The position numbers and the translations under genes were made by a program. Shown in pieces: positions 33,895-44,025 of a DNA stretch of 64,000 nt. The notes beneath the pieces were generated by a model. That model ran no database searches. It was not told the DNA's origin and saw only the letters and a list, made by a program, of their open reading frames with translations. Source of the DNA: JAFAXD01 sp963833605 (lineage in GTDB: Bacteria > Pseudomonadota > Alphaproteobacteria > Rhizobiales > Xanthobacteraceae); contig CAWHYZ010000015.1 of the NCBI GenBank assembly GCA_963833605.1, forward strand, positions 124,001 to 188,000, in the 5' to 3' direction. Positions within the stretch are counted from its first letter, which is position 1. Each line of letters starts with the position of its first letter.

Positions 33895-34746
33895 TTAGGC
33901 GTCCTGGTGGCGCGCGCCGACGATGTCCTGCCAGCGCAGGAGGGGCGCAGTGGTGATCACTACGATCCAGTCAGTGATCTTGCCGAGCACCGCAAAGGCA
34001 AGGATTGCAGCGACGATCTCGGCCGGCTTGCCCAGCTGCTGGCCGTCGATGAGCAGATAGCCCAAGCCTTCGGAGGCACCCATGAACTCGGCCGCGATCA
34101 CAAACATCCACCCAAGGCCGAGACCCGCACGCAGCGACACGACGTAACTCGGGAGCACAGCGGGCAGCAGGATGCGACGGATCATCGCGACGCCCGACAG
34201 GCGAAAAACGCGGCCGACTTCGACGATCTTGCGATCGACCGCTACGATCGCTCCCATCACGCCGAGATAGACAGGAAAGAACACGCCGACCGCGATCAGA
34301 GCGATTTTCGAGGTTTCGAAAATACCGAGCCACAGGATGAACAGCGGAATCCATGCGATCGACGGTACCGCGCGCAACCCCTGCAGGGTTGGATCGATCA
34401 AGCCGCGAACAACACCGGAATATCCCGCGATGGCGCCGAGCACCGTCCCTGCAGCCGTGCCCATGGCGAAGCCGGCCGCGACCCGCAAAAGGGTCGCTGC
34501 CACGTGTCGCTGCAGTTCCCCGGTACGGGCGAGATCAGCAAGGGTCTCGTAGATGGTCGAGGGCGGCGGCACCAACCGGCCGTCCGACAAGCCGAGGCGA
34601 ACCGCTATTTCCCAGATCAGCGCGAGACCTACCGGCAAAAGGAGACCGAGCACCGGCCGCGTCAGTCCAGACGCTCGAACGCCGGCGACCTTGCGGCGGA
34701 TAAAAGAAGCGCGCTCGGCCGTGATGGTCATGCGGACGAGAGACAT
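33895..34746 (-). CDS. Nitrate/sulfonate/taurine-type ABC transporter permease
   Basis: Inner-membrane permease of 283 residues with about six helices, from the SsuC/TauC family. The early GLALIWEIAVRLGLSDGRL-like helix start and the PPPSTIYETLADLARTGEL loop are typical. The EAA motif that contacts the ATPase is seen as VFRLSGVAMIRRILLPAVLP. ATG 34746 gives MSLVRMTITAERA; ATG 34731 is an alternative. It lies between the binding protein (34926-35894) and the ATPase (33098-33889), all on the minus strand. Confidence 0.92.
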   Translation of the reverse strand: MSLVRMTITAERASFIRRKVAGVRASGLTRPVLGLLLPVGLALIWEIAVRLGLSDGRLVPPPSTIYETLADLARTGELQRHVAATLLRVAAGFAMGTAAGTVLGAIAGYSGVVRGLIDPTLQGLRAVPSIAWIPLFILWLGIFETSKIALIAVGVFFPVYLGVMGAIVAVDRKIVEVGRVFRLSGVAMIRRILLPAVLPSYVVSLRAGLGLGWMFVIAAEFMGASEGLGYLLIDGQQLGKPAEIVAAILAFAVLGKITDWIVVITTAPLLRWQDIVGARHQDA

Positions 34747-34925
34747 GGCCCAGCCGAAAAATGCAATGGGGAGGCACCGCGCAGACGGACTGAAGGCGAC
34801 ACAGGGTACACATCAAGATCCCTTATGGACGGAACCCGCTGAGCGACCCTTTGCGTCGTAGGCCACCTTGGATCTGCCGGCGGCCGCATATTTTGGAGTC
34901 TGCCTCCAGGCGTCGGTCTCTCCGG

Positions 34926-35894
34926 TTACTGCGTCGGCAGCGGGACATGATCGTCGATCAGTGCATCGACTGTCGCCGCGACATTGACGTTCGTCGGAAT
35001 GACGCCCGCCTGCTGTAGTGCAAGACCTGCGGCCAGGATCAAGTCACGCTGCGGCGCACCGATCCGATTGTGGGTCAGCTCGGTGCGCTCCGTAAGCTGC
35101 TTGTCGACGACGGCGCCCGGCAATTTCGTGATGCTGATGAAAATCTGCTTGAGCTCATCCGGATGGGCGAGCGCGTATTTGCGTGCTTCCTCGTACACAG
35201 CCAGCACCCGGCGCACCAGATCGGGATGATCATTGAGGAAAGCTTCGCGCACATTGAGGATGCCCCAGGTATTCGCCCCGGGATTCCGGTAGAACAGGCG
35301 TGCGCCATCCTCGATTTCCGCTTGCGCCATCATGGGGTCGAGCCCCGCCCACGCGTCAACGTCGCCGCGGATAAGCGCGGTCTTGCCGTCTGGGTGCTGG
35401 AGCAGAACTGGAGCGATGTCCCTTTCGGTAAGCCCCACGGATTGCAACGCGCGCACCAGGAAGATGTGCGGATCCGTGCCCCGCGTCACGGCGACACGCT
35501 TGCCCTTGAGATCCAGGATCTTGTTGATGGCCGTGTCCTTGCGGGTGACGAGAGCAGTCCACTCTGGCCGCGAATAGACGTAGATCGACTTGATCGGATT
35601 ACCGTTGATCTTGGCAACCAGAGCAGCAGCACCCGCCGTCGAGCCCAAATCGATCGAACTCGCATTGAGGAATTCGAGCGCCTTGTTGGAGCCGAGGGTC
35701 TGCACCCAGCGAATGCCGATCCCGTCTTTGGCAAACTCCTTCTCGAGGAAGCCCTTGTCCTTGAGCAACATCGAGACCGGGTTGTAGGTCGCCCAATCGA
35801 TGCGTATCTCTTTCGGAGCATCGGCCGCGATTGCTGCGGGTGCGAAGCCTGCGATTGCACACATCATCAAGAGTGAACGCCGCAAAAGGGTCAT
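34926..35894 (-). CDS. ABC transporter substrate-binding protein, sulfonate/nitrate type
   Basis: Periplasmic binding protein of 322 residues from ATG 35894. An upstream extension in the same frame is possible, but its sequence is unlike the family. The signal peptide (MTLLRRSLLMMCAIAGFAPA, cut near AIAAD) is followed by EIRIDWATYNPVSMLLKDKG, then NKALEFLNASSIDLGSTAG, the LKGKRVAVTRGTDPHIF core and VDAWAGLDP, the SsuA/TauA pattern. It is the first gene of the importer operon with permease and ATPase downstream. The gap to the permease is 179 bp. The substrate is probably an aliphatic sulfonate or similar anion. Confidence 0.92.
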   Translation of the reverse strand: MTLLRRSLLMMCAIAGFAPAAIAADAPKEIRIDWATYNPVSMLLKDKGFLEKEFAKDGIGIRWVQTLGSNKALEFLNASSIDLGSTAGAAALVAKINGNPIKSIYVYSRPEWTALVTRKDTAINKILDLKGKRVAVTRGTDPHIFLVRALQSVGLTERDIAPVLLQHPDGKTALIRGDVDAWAGLDPMMAQAEIEDGARLFYRNPGANTWGILNVREAFLNDHPDLVRRVLAVYEEARKYALAHPDELKQIFISITKLPGAVVDKQLTERTELTHNRIGAPQRDLILAAGLALQQAGVIPTNVNVAATVDALIDDHVPLPTQ

Positions 35895-36094
35895 AACGGG
35901 ATCCTGTCTCAACGCGGTTGACGAGCACGATGGAGGCGAGATTTTCGCCGCCGCGTCAATGAAATAAAATGAACAATTCGGCGGGGGCGATTGGAAGGTT
36001 CTTTCACGATGTGCGCTGCGATAAGGAAAGAAGCTGTTGCGGGCGCGTGCAAGAACGATGACACCACGGCCGCAGTCGGCTATTCCGGGTTGCC

Positions 36095-38891
36095 ATGCTG
36101 ACGCCCCCCGACCAATCCACGCGCACGCCGCTGTTCGAGGCCGGGGCCATCGCGGCCGAGCTCGAAGATCTCGTCGCGCAGCACGAGGGGGCGAAGGAGT
36201 TGCGCATCGCAGTCGCCCAGCGACTGAAGCGCGCACTGGCCGATGCCCGCAAGGCGGCGGAAGCCAACCTGCTCAAGGACCGGCTCGGGGTGCGCTGCGC
36301 CGCCGACTTGTGCGGTGTTCAGGATGAAATCATCCGGGTGCTGTTCGAATTTTCGACCAAGCACCTGTACACATCGGAAATCCGCTCGGAAGCCGAGCGC
36401 ATGGCGGTGGTCGCGACCGGCGGCTATGGGCGCGGCCTGATGGCGCCGGGGTCCGATATCGATCTCTTGTTTCTGCTGCCCTACAAACAAACCGCCTGGG
36501 GCGAGTCGATTGCGGAAGCGATTCTCTACTGCTTGTGGGACATGGGCCTGAAGGTCGGGCACGCGACGCGCTCGGTCGATGAGTGCATTCGCCAAGCCAA
36601 GGCCGACATGACCATCCGCACCGCGATCCTGGAAGCGCGTTTCCTCTTGGGCGACCGCGACCTCTACAACGAGTTGGTGACGCGCTTCGACAAGCAGATC
36701 GCGCACAACACGGCGCGCGAGTTCGTCACGGCCAAACTTGCCGAGCGCGACGAACGCCACCGGCGCGCCGGCATGTCACGCTACCTGGTCGAGCCCAACG
36801 TCAAGGACGGTAAGGGGGGCTTGCGCGACCTGCATACGCTGTTCTGGATCGCCAAATATGTCTACCGGGTTCGCGAGCCGCAGGAACTGGTCGAGCGCGA
36901 GGTGTTCGACAAGCGGGAATTCCAAATCTTCCAGCGTTGCGAGAACTTCCTGTGGGCGGTTCGCTGCAACATGCACTTCCTCGCCGGTCGCCCGGAAGAG
37001 CGGCTGTCGTTCGACATCCAGCGCGACATCGCCGTGCGGCTCGGCTACATCGCACACCCCGGCCTGCAGGACGTTCGAGCGCTTCATGAAGCACTACTTC
37101 CTGATCGCCAAGGACGTGGGCGACCTTACCGCCATTCTGTGCGCCGGGCTGGAGAGCCGGCAAGCCATGCCGGTTCCCGTGCTCAACCGGATGGTGGCCA
37201 AGCTGCGCCCGCGGCCGCGCGCCCAGCAATTGCCGGGCAACGCGTTTTTCGATGATTTCAATCGCATCAACATCATCTCGGACAAGGTGTTCGAGCGCGA
37301 TCCCGTCAACCTGATCCGGATCTTCCACATCGCGCTCAAGCACAAGCTCGCGTTCCACCCCGACGCGATGCGGACCGCGACGCGCTCGCTCAAGCTGATC
37401 GACAAGACGGTGCGCGAGAATGAAGAGGCGAACCGCCTGTTTCTGGAGATCCTCACCGCACAGGACGACGCCGAGGTTGTGCTGAGGCGCATGAACGAGG
37501 TCGGCGTACTCGGCGCGTTCATCCCGGATTTCGGCCGCGTGGTTTCGATGATGCAGTTCAACATGTATCATCACTACACGGTCGACGAGCATCTGCTGCG
37601 CTGCATCGGGGTGCTGGCGGAGATCGAGGCGGGCACCAACCAGGACTACGGCCTTGCCAACGACCTGATGCGCTCCATCCAGCCGCGCCATCGCGAGATT
37701 CTGTACGTTGCGCTGTTTCTGCATGACATCGCCAAGGGCCGGATTGAGGACCATTCGATCGCGGGCGCGCGCATCGCGCGCCGGCTCGGTCCGCGCTTCG
37801 GGCTGGCGCCGGCCGAGACCGAGACGTTGGCCTGGCTGATCGAAAACCATCTCGTCATGTCGACGATCGCGCAATCGCGCGATCTCTCCGACCGCCGGAC
37901 GGTGGAGAACTTCTCCGCCGTCGTGCAATCGCTCGAGCGCATGAAGCTCCTCACCATTCTCACCACCGCCGACATCCGCGCGGTGGGCCCGGGGGTCTGG
38001 AACGGATGGAAAGCGCAGCTCATCCGCGCGCTCTACTACGAGACCGAGCCGGCATTGACCGGCGGCTTCTCCGAGGTCGACCGCGCCCGCCGGGTCGCGA
38101 TGGCGCAGGCCGAGTTTCGCGCCGAACTCAAGGATTGGCCCGCGGCGGAACTCGACCGCTACATCGGGCGGCACTATTCGGCGTATTGGCTCAAGGTCGA
38201 CTTGCCGGCAAAACTGGAGCATGCGCGGTTCGTGCGCTCGACCGAAACCGCCGGCAAGAAGCTTGCCACCGCGGTCGGCTTCGATACTGCGCGCGGCGTC
38301 ACGGTGCTGACCGTGCTGGCGCCCGATCACCCGTGGCTCCTGTCGGTCATCGCCGGGGCCTGCGCGATGACCGGCGCCAACATCGTGGACGCGCAGATCT
38401 ACACCACAACCGACGGGCTTGCGCTCGACACGATCGCGGTGTCGCGCGAGTTCGACCTCGACGCTGACGAAGCACGCCGCGCGATCCGGATTGCCGACGC
38501 GATCGAGAAGGCGCTCACCGGCGAATTCAAGCTGCCCGAGGTCGTGGCCAAGCGGGTACCGGCCAAGGCGCGCATCAAGGCGTTCGCACTCGAGCCGGAA
38601 ATCTCCATCAACAATCAATGGTCGAATCGCTACACCGTGGTCGAAATCAGCGGCCTCGACCGGCCGGGGCTGCTCTACGACCTCACCACCACGCTCTCCA
38701 AGCTCAACCTCAATATCGCATCCGCCCACGTGGCGACGTTCGGCGAACGGGTGGTCGACGTGTTCTACGTGACCGATCTCCTGGGCGCGAAAATTTCCTC
38801 GCCCACGCGCCATGCGGCGGTCAAGAGCGCCCTGGCGCGGGCGTTCCTGCCGGCGAAGGATACCCCCGCCCGCCGCACCGCTGCGGAGTAA
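36095..38891 (+). CDS. glnD: Bifunctional PII uridylyltransferase/uridylyl-removing enzyme GlnD, with a +1 frameshift
   Basis: GlnD senses glutamine and modifies PII proteins to control nitrogen assimilation. The corrected product has about 931 residues. The nucleotidyltransferase motif GGYGRGLMAPGSDIDLLFL begins near residue 109, then comes the LRDLHTLFWIAKY segment. An HD phosphohydrolase domain has LFLHDIAKG near 545. Two ACT domains follow (LAPDHPWLLSVIAGACAMTG near 746, ISGLDRPGLLYDLTTTLSKL near 850). At 37073-37077 GTTCG should read GTCG: removing one T joins LQDV to ERFMKHYFLIAKDVGDL. Without this the first frame ends at 37255. Conserved sequence on both sides points to a sequence error. 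Confidence 0.94.
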
Positions 38892-38996
38892 ATGTCGGTT
38901 CGTCAACGTGCGGCGTCCCCCCATCCCAAGCCGTGATGTGATACGATCACGCGACGACCAATCCAGTGTCTCCATAAAAACAACGCCAGGGAGGGA

Positions 38997-40010
38997 ATGC
39001 GATGCGAAAGAGTTCTGGTATCTTCTGTCCTGACGGCGGCCGCCGTCCTGATGGCACTTGCCCCTACCTCAGCAGCGCCGGTGAAGCTACGGATCGGCTT
39101 TGTTGTTCCTGGTGCTGACACGCCGTTCCAGTTCTATGCCCCAAAAGGGTTAGCGCAGCACGAAGGCGTGACCTACAGCCTCGAACCGATTCACTTCAAC
39201 GGCACGCCGACGATGGTGACGGCGCTGGCGACGGGCGAAATCGATCTCGCTCCGCTGGCCTACTCAAGCTTCCCCCTTGCGGTCGAGAATGCCCGCATGG
39301 AGGACCTTCGCATCATTGCCGACGTCTTCCAGGACGGCGTTCCCGGCTATCACACAAACGAGTTCATGGTCCTGAAGGACGGTCCGATCAAAACCGTGGA
39401 AGATCTCAAAGGCAAGGTCGTGGCAACGAACCTCGCCGGAAGCGCTGTGGATATCGCAATGCGCGCCATGCTGGCGCAGCGCGGCCTCAATCCCAAGGCC
39501 GATGTAACGATCATCGAAACCCCCTTCCCCAACATGAAGGCGCAGCTGCAGGAGCAAAAGGTCAGCCTCATCGCCGGCGTGTTGCCGTTTAGCGAAGATC
39601 CCGCATTGCGGTCGCTTGCCCGCACGCTCTTCACACAGCAACAGGCGCTCGGGCGCTCGCAGATGATCATCATGACGGCACGCGCCGATGTGCTGGCAAA
39701 GAATCGTGCCGCGATCATCGATTTTCTCGAGGACAATCTGCGCGAGCTGCGCTGGTTTACTGATCCCGCGCATCACGACGAAGCAGTCAAGAGCCTCGCC
39801 GCCTACACCAAGCAACCGGTGGAGCGGTTCCAGAGCTGGGCGTTCACCAAGCAGGACTTCTATCGCGATCCCACCGGCCGTCCTGACCTCGCGGCCCTGC
39901 AGGCGAACATCGCGCTCACGCACAAGATCGGCTTCATCCCGGCAGCCCTCGACGTGCAAAAATACGTCGATATGAGCTTGGTCGATGCGGCCGCCAAGCG
40001 CCTCAAATGA
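38997..40010 (+). CDS. Orphan ABC transporter substrate-binding protein, NMT1/THI5-like
   Basis: Periplasmic binding protein of 337 residues with a signal peptide (about residues 1-27, VLTAAAVLMALAPTSAAP). The mature part has KLRIGFVVPGADTPFQFYAP, then NGTPTMVTALATGEIDLAPL and VEDLKGKVVATNLAGSAVD, the pattern of nitrate/sulfonate/thiamine-precursor receptors. It is encoded alone: no permease or ATPase lies beside it. It might feed the transporter at 33098-35894, or one elsewhere. ATG 38997 has AGGGAGG immediately upstream, closer than ideal, so the start is not certain. Confidence 0.88.
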   Translation: MRCERVLVSSVLTAAAVLMALAPTSAAPVKLRIGFVVPGADTPFQFYAPKGLAQHEGVTYSLEPIHFNGTPTMVTALATGEIDLAPLAYSSFPLAVENARMEDLRIIADVFQDGVPGYHTNEFMVLKDGPIKTVEDLKGKVVATNLAGSAVDIAMRAMLAQRGLNPKADVTIIETPFPNMKAQLQEQKVSLIAGVLPFSEDPALRSLARTLFTQQQALGRSQMIIMTARADVLAKNRAAIIDFLEDNLRELRWFTDPAHHDEAVKSLAAYTKQPVERFQSWAFTKQDFYRDPTGRPDLAALQANIALTHKIGFIPAALDVQKYVDMSLVDAAAKRLK

Positions 40011-40130
40011 CGCGCGGTAGCCTCGAACGCATTCGCAATCATGTCGCCGCATCGACGGGGCCGGCCGGGCGACCCCGCGAATTGTGACCGCTCCAGCGTG
40101 CCCGGTCTTGATAGATACTTTCATGTGAAA

Positions 40131-40292
40131 CTAGAGCGCATCCCGATCAGAAGGAATCGGATGCGCTCTAGAATCTTCTTTTTGCGCATGTCCTTTTCGG
40201 AAAACCGGCATCCACTTTTCCGGGACATGCGCTGATCTTCTTTGCGCATGTCCTTATCGGAAAACCGGCATCCACTTTTCCGGGACATGCGC
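40131..40292. repeat. Composite palindromes with a 60-bp tandem duplication
   Basis: A palindrome with arms CTAGAGCGCATCCCGAT and ATCGGATGCGCTCTAG (40131-40171) is followed by two near-identical copies of a second one (arms GCGCATGTCC and GGACATGCGC) at 40184-40232 and 40244-40292, exactly 60 bp apart. They fill most of the 337-base gap between the orphan receptor and the luciferase-like gene. The same palindrome pair occurs at 31036-31139. Confidence 0.85.
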
Positions 40293-40347
40293 TAATATGC
40301 TTTTAAGTGATACATAATTGAGTGACAAACGACCGGAGGGCCCACCG

Positions 40348-41586
40348 ATGAAATTCCATTGGTTCCACCTGATGCCCTACCCGTACCTGCCGGATGATTT
40401 CAAGCAGAAGTACCGCTCGGTGTGGGTCGATCCGCCGGCGGGCGAACTCTATGACCCAGTGAAGGGCCACCAGGTCTACAACGACTATCTCGACCAGTTG
40501 GAATATGCCGAGCGCTGCGGATACGACGGCATCTGCGTCAACGAGCATCACCAGAACGGCTACGGCCTGATGCCCTCGCCCAACCTGATGGCGGCGGCAC
40601 TGGCACGGCGCACGTCCAAGGCGAAACTCGTGGTGCTCGGCAACTCGGTCGCCCTCTATGATCCGCCGACCCGCGTCGCGGAGGAAATGGCGATGCTCGA
40701 CGTCATGTCGGGCGGGCGGCTGGTGGCGGGCTTTCCGGTCGGCACGCCGATGGACACGGTTTATTGCTACGGTGCCAACCCGGCGACCTTGCGCGACAAG
40801 TACCGCGAGGGCGTGGAACTGATCGTGCGGGCGTGGAAGGAGAGGAAGCCCTTCGCGTTCAACGGCAAGTTCACGCAATTGCGCTACGTCAATCCATGGC
40901 CAGTGCCGATTCAAACTCCGCGCCCGCCGGTATGGATCCCGGGCGGCGGCTCGATCGAGACCTGGGAATGGTGCATCAGGAACGACTTCCTCTACGCCTA
41001 TCTCACCTACTTCGGCTACATGGCCGGTATCTCCGTGATCGACGGCTATTGGGAGACGGTCGAGCGGATGGGCGTGGAGTTCAACCCGTACCGCTGCGCC
41101 TTCCTGCAGTTTGTTGGTGTGGCGGAGAACGATGCCGAGGCGGAAAGACTCTACGCGGAGCCGGCGCAGTATTTCTACAACCGCTGCTTCCACCTCGACC
41201 CGGGCTTTGTGGCACCGCCCGGCTACAGCAGCATCGAGACCATGCGCAAAGGCATCCAGTCGGCAGTCCGGACGGCGGCGCGCAAGGTGCAGGGCCAGGA
41301 CCTGCCGTGGAAGGAGATCATCGACAGTGGCTGCGTAGTTGCGGGCTCGCCGCAGACCGTGATCGATCGGTTGAACGACATGGCCGACCGCATGAAGGTC
41401 GGACATGTCATGCTGCTCATGCACTTCGGTAACATGAAGCACGAAACCGTGCTCTACAACACGACGCGCTTTGCCAGGGAAGTGGCGCCGAAGCTGCGCC
41501 ACCGCTTCAGCGAATACGAGGACAAGTGGTGGCCCAAGGATACGCTGAAGGAGATCCAGGCGCCGGCACCCCTGGCGGCAGAGTAA
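40348..41586 (+). CDS. LLM-class flavin-dependent oxidoreductase
   Basis: Bacterial-luciferase-like monooxygenase of 412 residues; ATG 40348 has GGAGGG nine bases upstream. The TIM-barrel features include YAERCGYDGICVNEHHQNGY near residue 51, LGNSVALYDPPTRVAEEMAM and DVMSGGRLVAGFPVGTP near 128, the usual flavin and NADPH-side loops. An insertion RPPVWIPGGGSIETWEW is typical. Family members oxidise a wide range of substrates with reduced FMN or F420; none can be named here. It is a single-gene unit with repeats upstream and no obvious partner reductase. Confidence 0.88.
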   Translation: MKFHWFHLMPYPYLPDDFKQKYRSVWVDPPAGELYDPVKGHQVYNDYLDQLEYAERCGYDGICVNEHHQNGYGLMPSPNLMAAALARRTSKAKLVVLGNSVALYDPPTRVAEEMAMLDVMSGGRLVAGFPVGTPMDTVYCYGANPATLRDKYREGVELIVRAWKERKPFAFNGKFTQLRYVNPWPVPIQTPRPPVWIPGGGSIETWEWCIRNDFLYAYLTYFGYMAGISVIDGYWETVERMGVEFNPYRCAFLQFVGVAENDAEAERLYAEPAQYFYNRCFHLDPGFVAPPGYSSIETMRKGIQSAVRTAARKVQGQDLPWKEIIDSGCVVAGSPQTVIDRLNDMADRMKVGHVMLLMHFGNMKHETVLYNTTRFAREVAPKLRHRFSEYEDKWWPKDTLKEIQAPAPLAAE

Positions 41587-41824
41587 GCTGCTGATGCCAG
41601 CGAAGCATACCAGGCTGAGAGCCTGAGCGAGGTCGAGCGCCATGCTGCGGCGGCAGACCGGCGTCGGGCTTAACAGGAACGAAAGTGTCTGAAGAGCCTG
41701 AGAAAAGTGCCTAAGAGACTTTCAAGCCATTGAAATCGTGCGCAAAAGGTGTGCCGCGTCTTAACCGCCCCTTAAACCGCGGGCCCTAATCCTAGCGGGC
41801 CCGGCTACCGGGACAGCCAGCGGG

Positions 41825-44024
41825 ATGGGGTGCGGCTTGGCACGGCGGAACGCCTCGGCGCGCAAAGAGCCTGCGTTCGACATCGACGTGGCGCCGGCCA
41901 TTGCGATCGATCCGGTCAAGGATCGCCCGGCCCGCCCGGCGAAGCCGCGCCCGGCCGCACGCGATGACAGCGGCGCGGACGCCGAACGAAAGCCCCGGCG
42001 CGGCAAAGCGAAGGCGCAGAGCAAGACCGAAACAAAAGCCACCAAGCGCAAGCGCGGCGGCAGCGGCGGGCGCCTGACCTGGCGGCGCGCGATCTATTGG
42101 GGGATCGTGCTCGTGCTCTGGCTTGTCATCGCCGGCATCGGCACCGTGATCTGGGTCGGCATGCACCTGCCACCCCTGCAGTCGCTCGACATCCCCAGGC
42201 GCCCGCCCTCGATCCAGATTCTCGGCCTGGACGGGAAGCCTTTCGCGATCCGCGGCGAGGGCAACAGCTCCATGCTCTCGCTCAAGGATATGCCGAACTA
42301 CCTGCCCAAAGCGTTCATCGCAATCGAGGACCGGCGGTTCTATGCCCATCAGCGGCATTGATCCGCTCGGGCTCCTGCGCGCCACCGCGGCGAACGCCCT
42401 ACACCGCGGGGTGTCTCAAGGCGGTTCGACCATCACCCAGCAGCTTGCCAAGAACCTGTTCCTGACCCAGGAACGCACCCTCATGCGCAAGCTGCAGGAA
42501 GTGGTGCTGGCGCTCTGGCTGGAGCACAAGTTCAAGAAGGATCAGATCCTCGAGCTCTACCTCAACCGGGTCTATTTCGGGGCTGGTGCCTATGGGGTGG
42601 AGGCCGCCGCACAGCGCTACTATGGCAAGTCCGCGCGCCAAGCCACCTTGGCCGAAGCCGCGCTGCTCGCGGGCCTCGTCAAGTCGCCCTCGCGGTTGGC
42701 GCCGACGCGCAACTTCGACGCCGCCCAAAGCCGCGCCCAGCTGGTGCTCGCCGCCATGGCGAGCGAAGGATTTGTGAAAGCAGACGCCGTCAAGACTGCC
42801 GCATTGCATCCGCCGAACGTCATCAAGCAGAGCGTCGGCGGGTCGGCGAACTACGTCGCGGATTATGTACTCGATGTGCTCAATGATCTCATTGGCCGTC
42901 CGGACGACGACGTGGTGGTCGAGACCACGATCGATCCATTGCTGCAGGCAGCGGCCGAGAAGGCGCTGGTGGAGGAGCTTGCGCAGAAGGGCGACAAGTT
43001 CGGCGTCGAGCAGGGCGCGCTGGTCGCGCTTACGCCTGACGGCGCCGTGCGCGCCCTCGTCGGTGGCAAGAACTACAATGACAGCCAGTTCAACCGAGCG
43101 GTATCCGCCAAGCGCCAGCCTGGCTCCGCGTTCAAACCGTTCGTCTATCTGACCGCGATCGAGCACGGGCTCACACCCGATAGCGTGCGCGAGGACAAGC
43201 CGATTGCGCTCAAGGGCTGGAAGCCGGAGAACTACCGGCACGAATATTTCGGCCCGGTGACCCTGCGGCAGGCGCTCGCAAATTCGCTCAACACCGTATC
43301 GGTGCGGCTCACGCTCGAGTTTGGTCCGGCTGCGGTCATCAAAACCGCCCACAGGCTCGGCATCGCGTCAAAACTCGATCCCAACGCATCGATTGCACTT
43401 GGCACATCCGAGGTCTCACCGCTCGAGCTGGTTTCAGCCTATGCGCCGTTCGCCAACGGCGGGTTTGCCACTACCCCGCATGTGATCGAGCGCGTGCGCA
43501 CCGGCAACCGCATGCTCTACGCACGCCAGCACAAATCGCTCGGCCGCGTCATCGACTCCACCTACGTGGCGATGATGGATTCGATGATGCGCGAGACGAT
43601 TGCGAGCGGCACGGCGCGGCGCGCGGACCTGCCCGGCTGGCTCGCCGCCGGCAAGACCGGCACGTCGCAGGATTTCCGAGACGCCTGGTTCATCGGTTTC
43701 ACCGGCCACATGGTCACCGGCGTCTGGCTCGGCAACGACGACTCCTCCCCGACCAAGAAATTGACCGGCGGCAGTCTGCCGGTCGACATCTGGAGCCGAT
43801 TCATGAAGGTCGCGCACCAGCGCGTGCCGGTGGTGGCATTGCCAGGGGTGGGCTCGTCCGGCCTGTTTGGGCTGCTCGGCGGCGGCGGCTTCGACGGAGA
43901 AAGCGCCGGCGCGGTGTCGGGCGCCGTGCCCCGTCCGGCAGCGGGCATCGGTTCGCAGCCACAGCCGGCGCAGCGCCGCGGCCTCGACGGTTGGCTGATT
44001 GATCAGTTTTTCAGCCGGCGGTGA
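41825..44024 (+). CDS. Class A penicillin-binding protein (PBP1A-like), with a frameshift
   Basis: Bifunctional peptidoglycan glycosyltransferase/transpeptidase, about 732 residues once corrected. A basic, Ala/Lys/Arg-rich cytoplasmic tail (1-87) precedes one transmembrane helix (about 88-112). The GT51 domain has EDRRFYAH, QGGSTITQQLAKNLF and RKLQEVVLALWLEHKF. The transpeptidase has the Ser of PGSAFKPF near 432, SLN, and KTGTSQD near 609. The frame is broken at 42347-42353: CATCAGCGGCATT carries one base too many for H-H/S-GIDPLG, and the first frame stops at 42359. The start is uncertain (ATG 41825 or TTG 41837). It ends 1 bp from the convergent MFS gene. Confidence 0.92.
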
Positions 44025-44025
44025 A

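Noticed and set aside
36801..38975. Long open frame of 724 codons antisense to glnD
   Set aside because: The plus-strand product has all GlnD domains; the antisense frame is an artefact of GC-rich third positions, rich in Arg and with no recognisable domain.
40303..41643. Open frame of 446 codons antisense to the luciferase-like gene
   Set aside because: The sense product has clear luciferase-family motifs; the antisense translation is low-complexity and His/Arg-rich.
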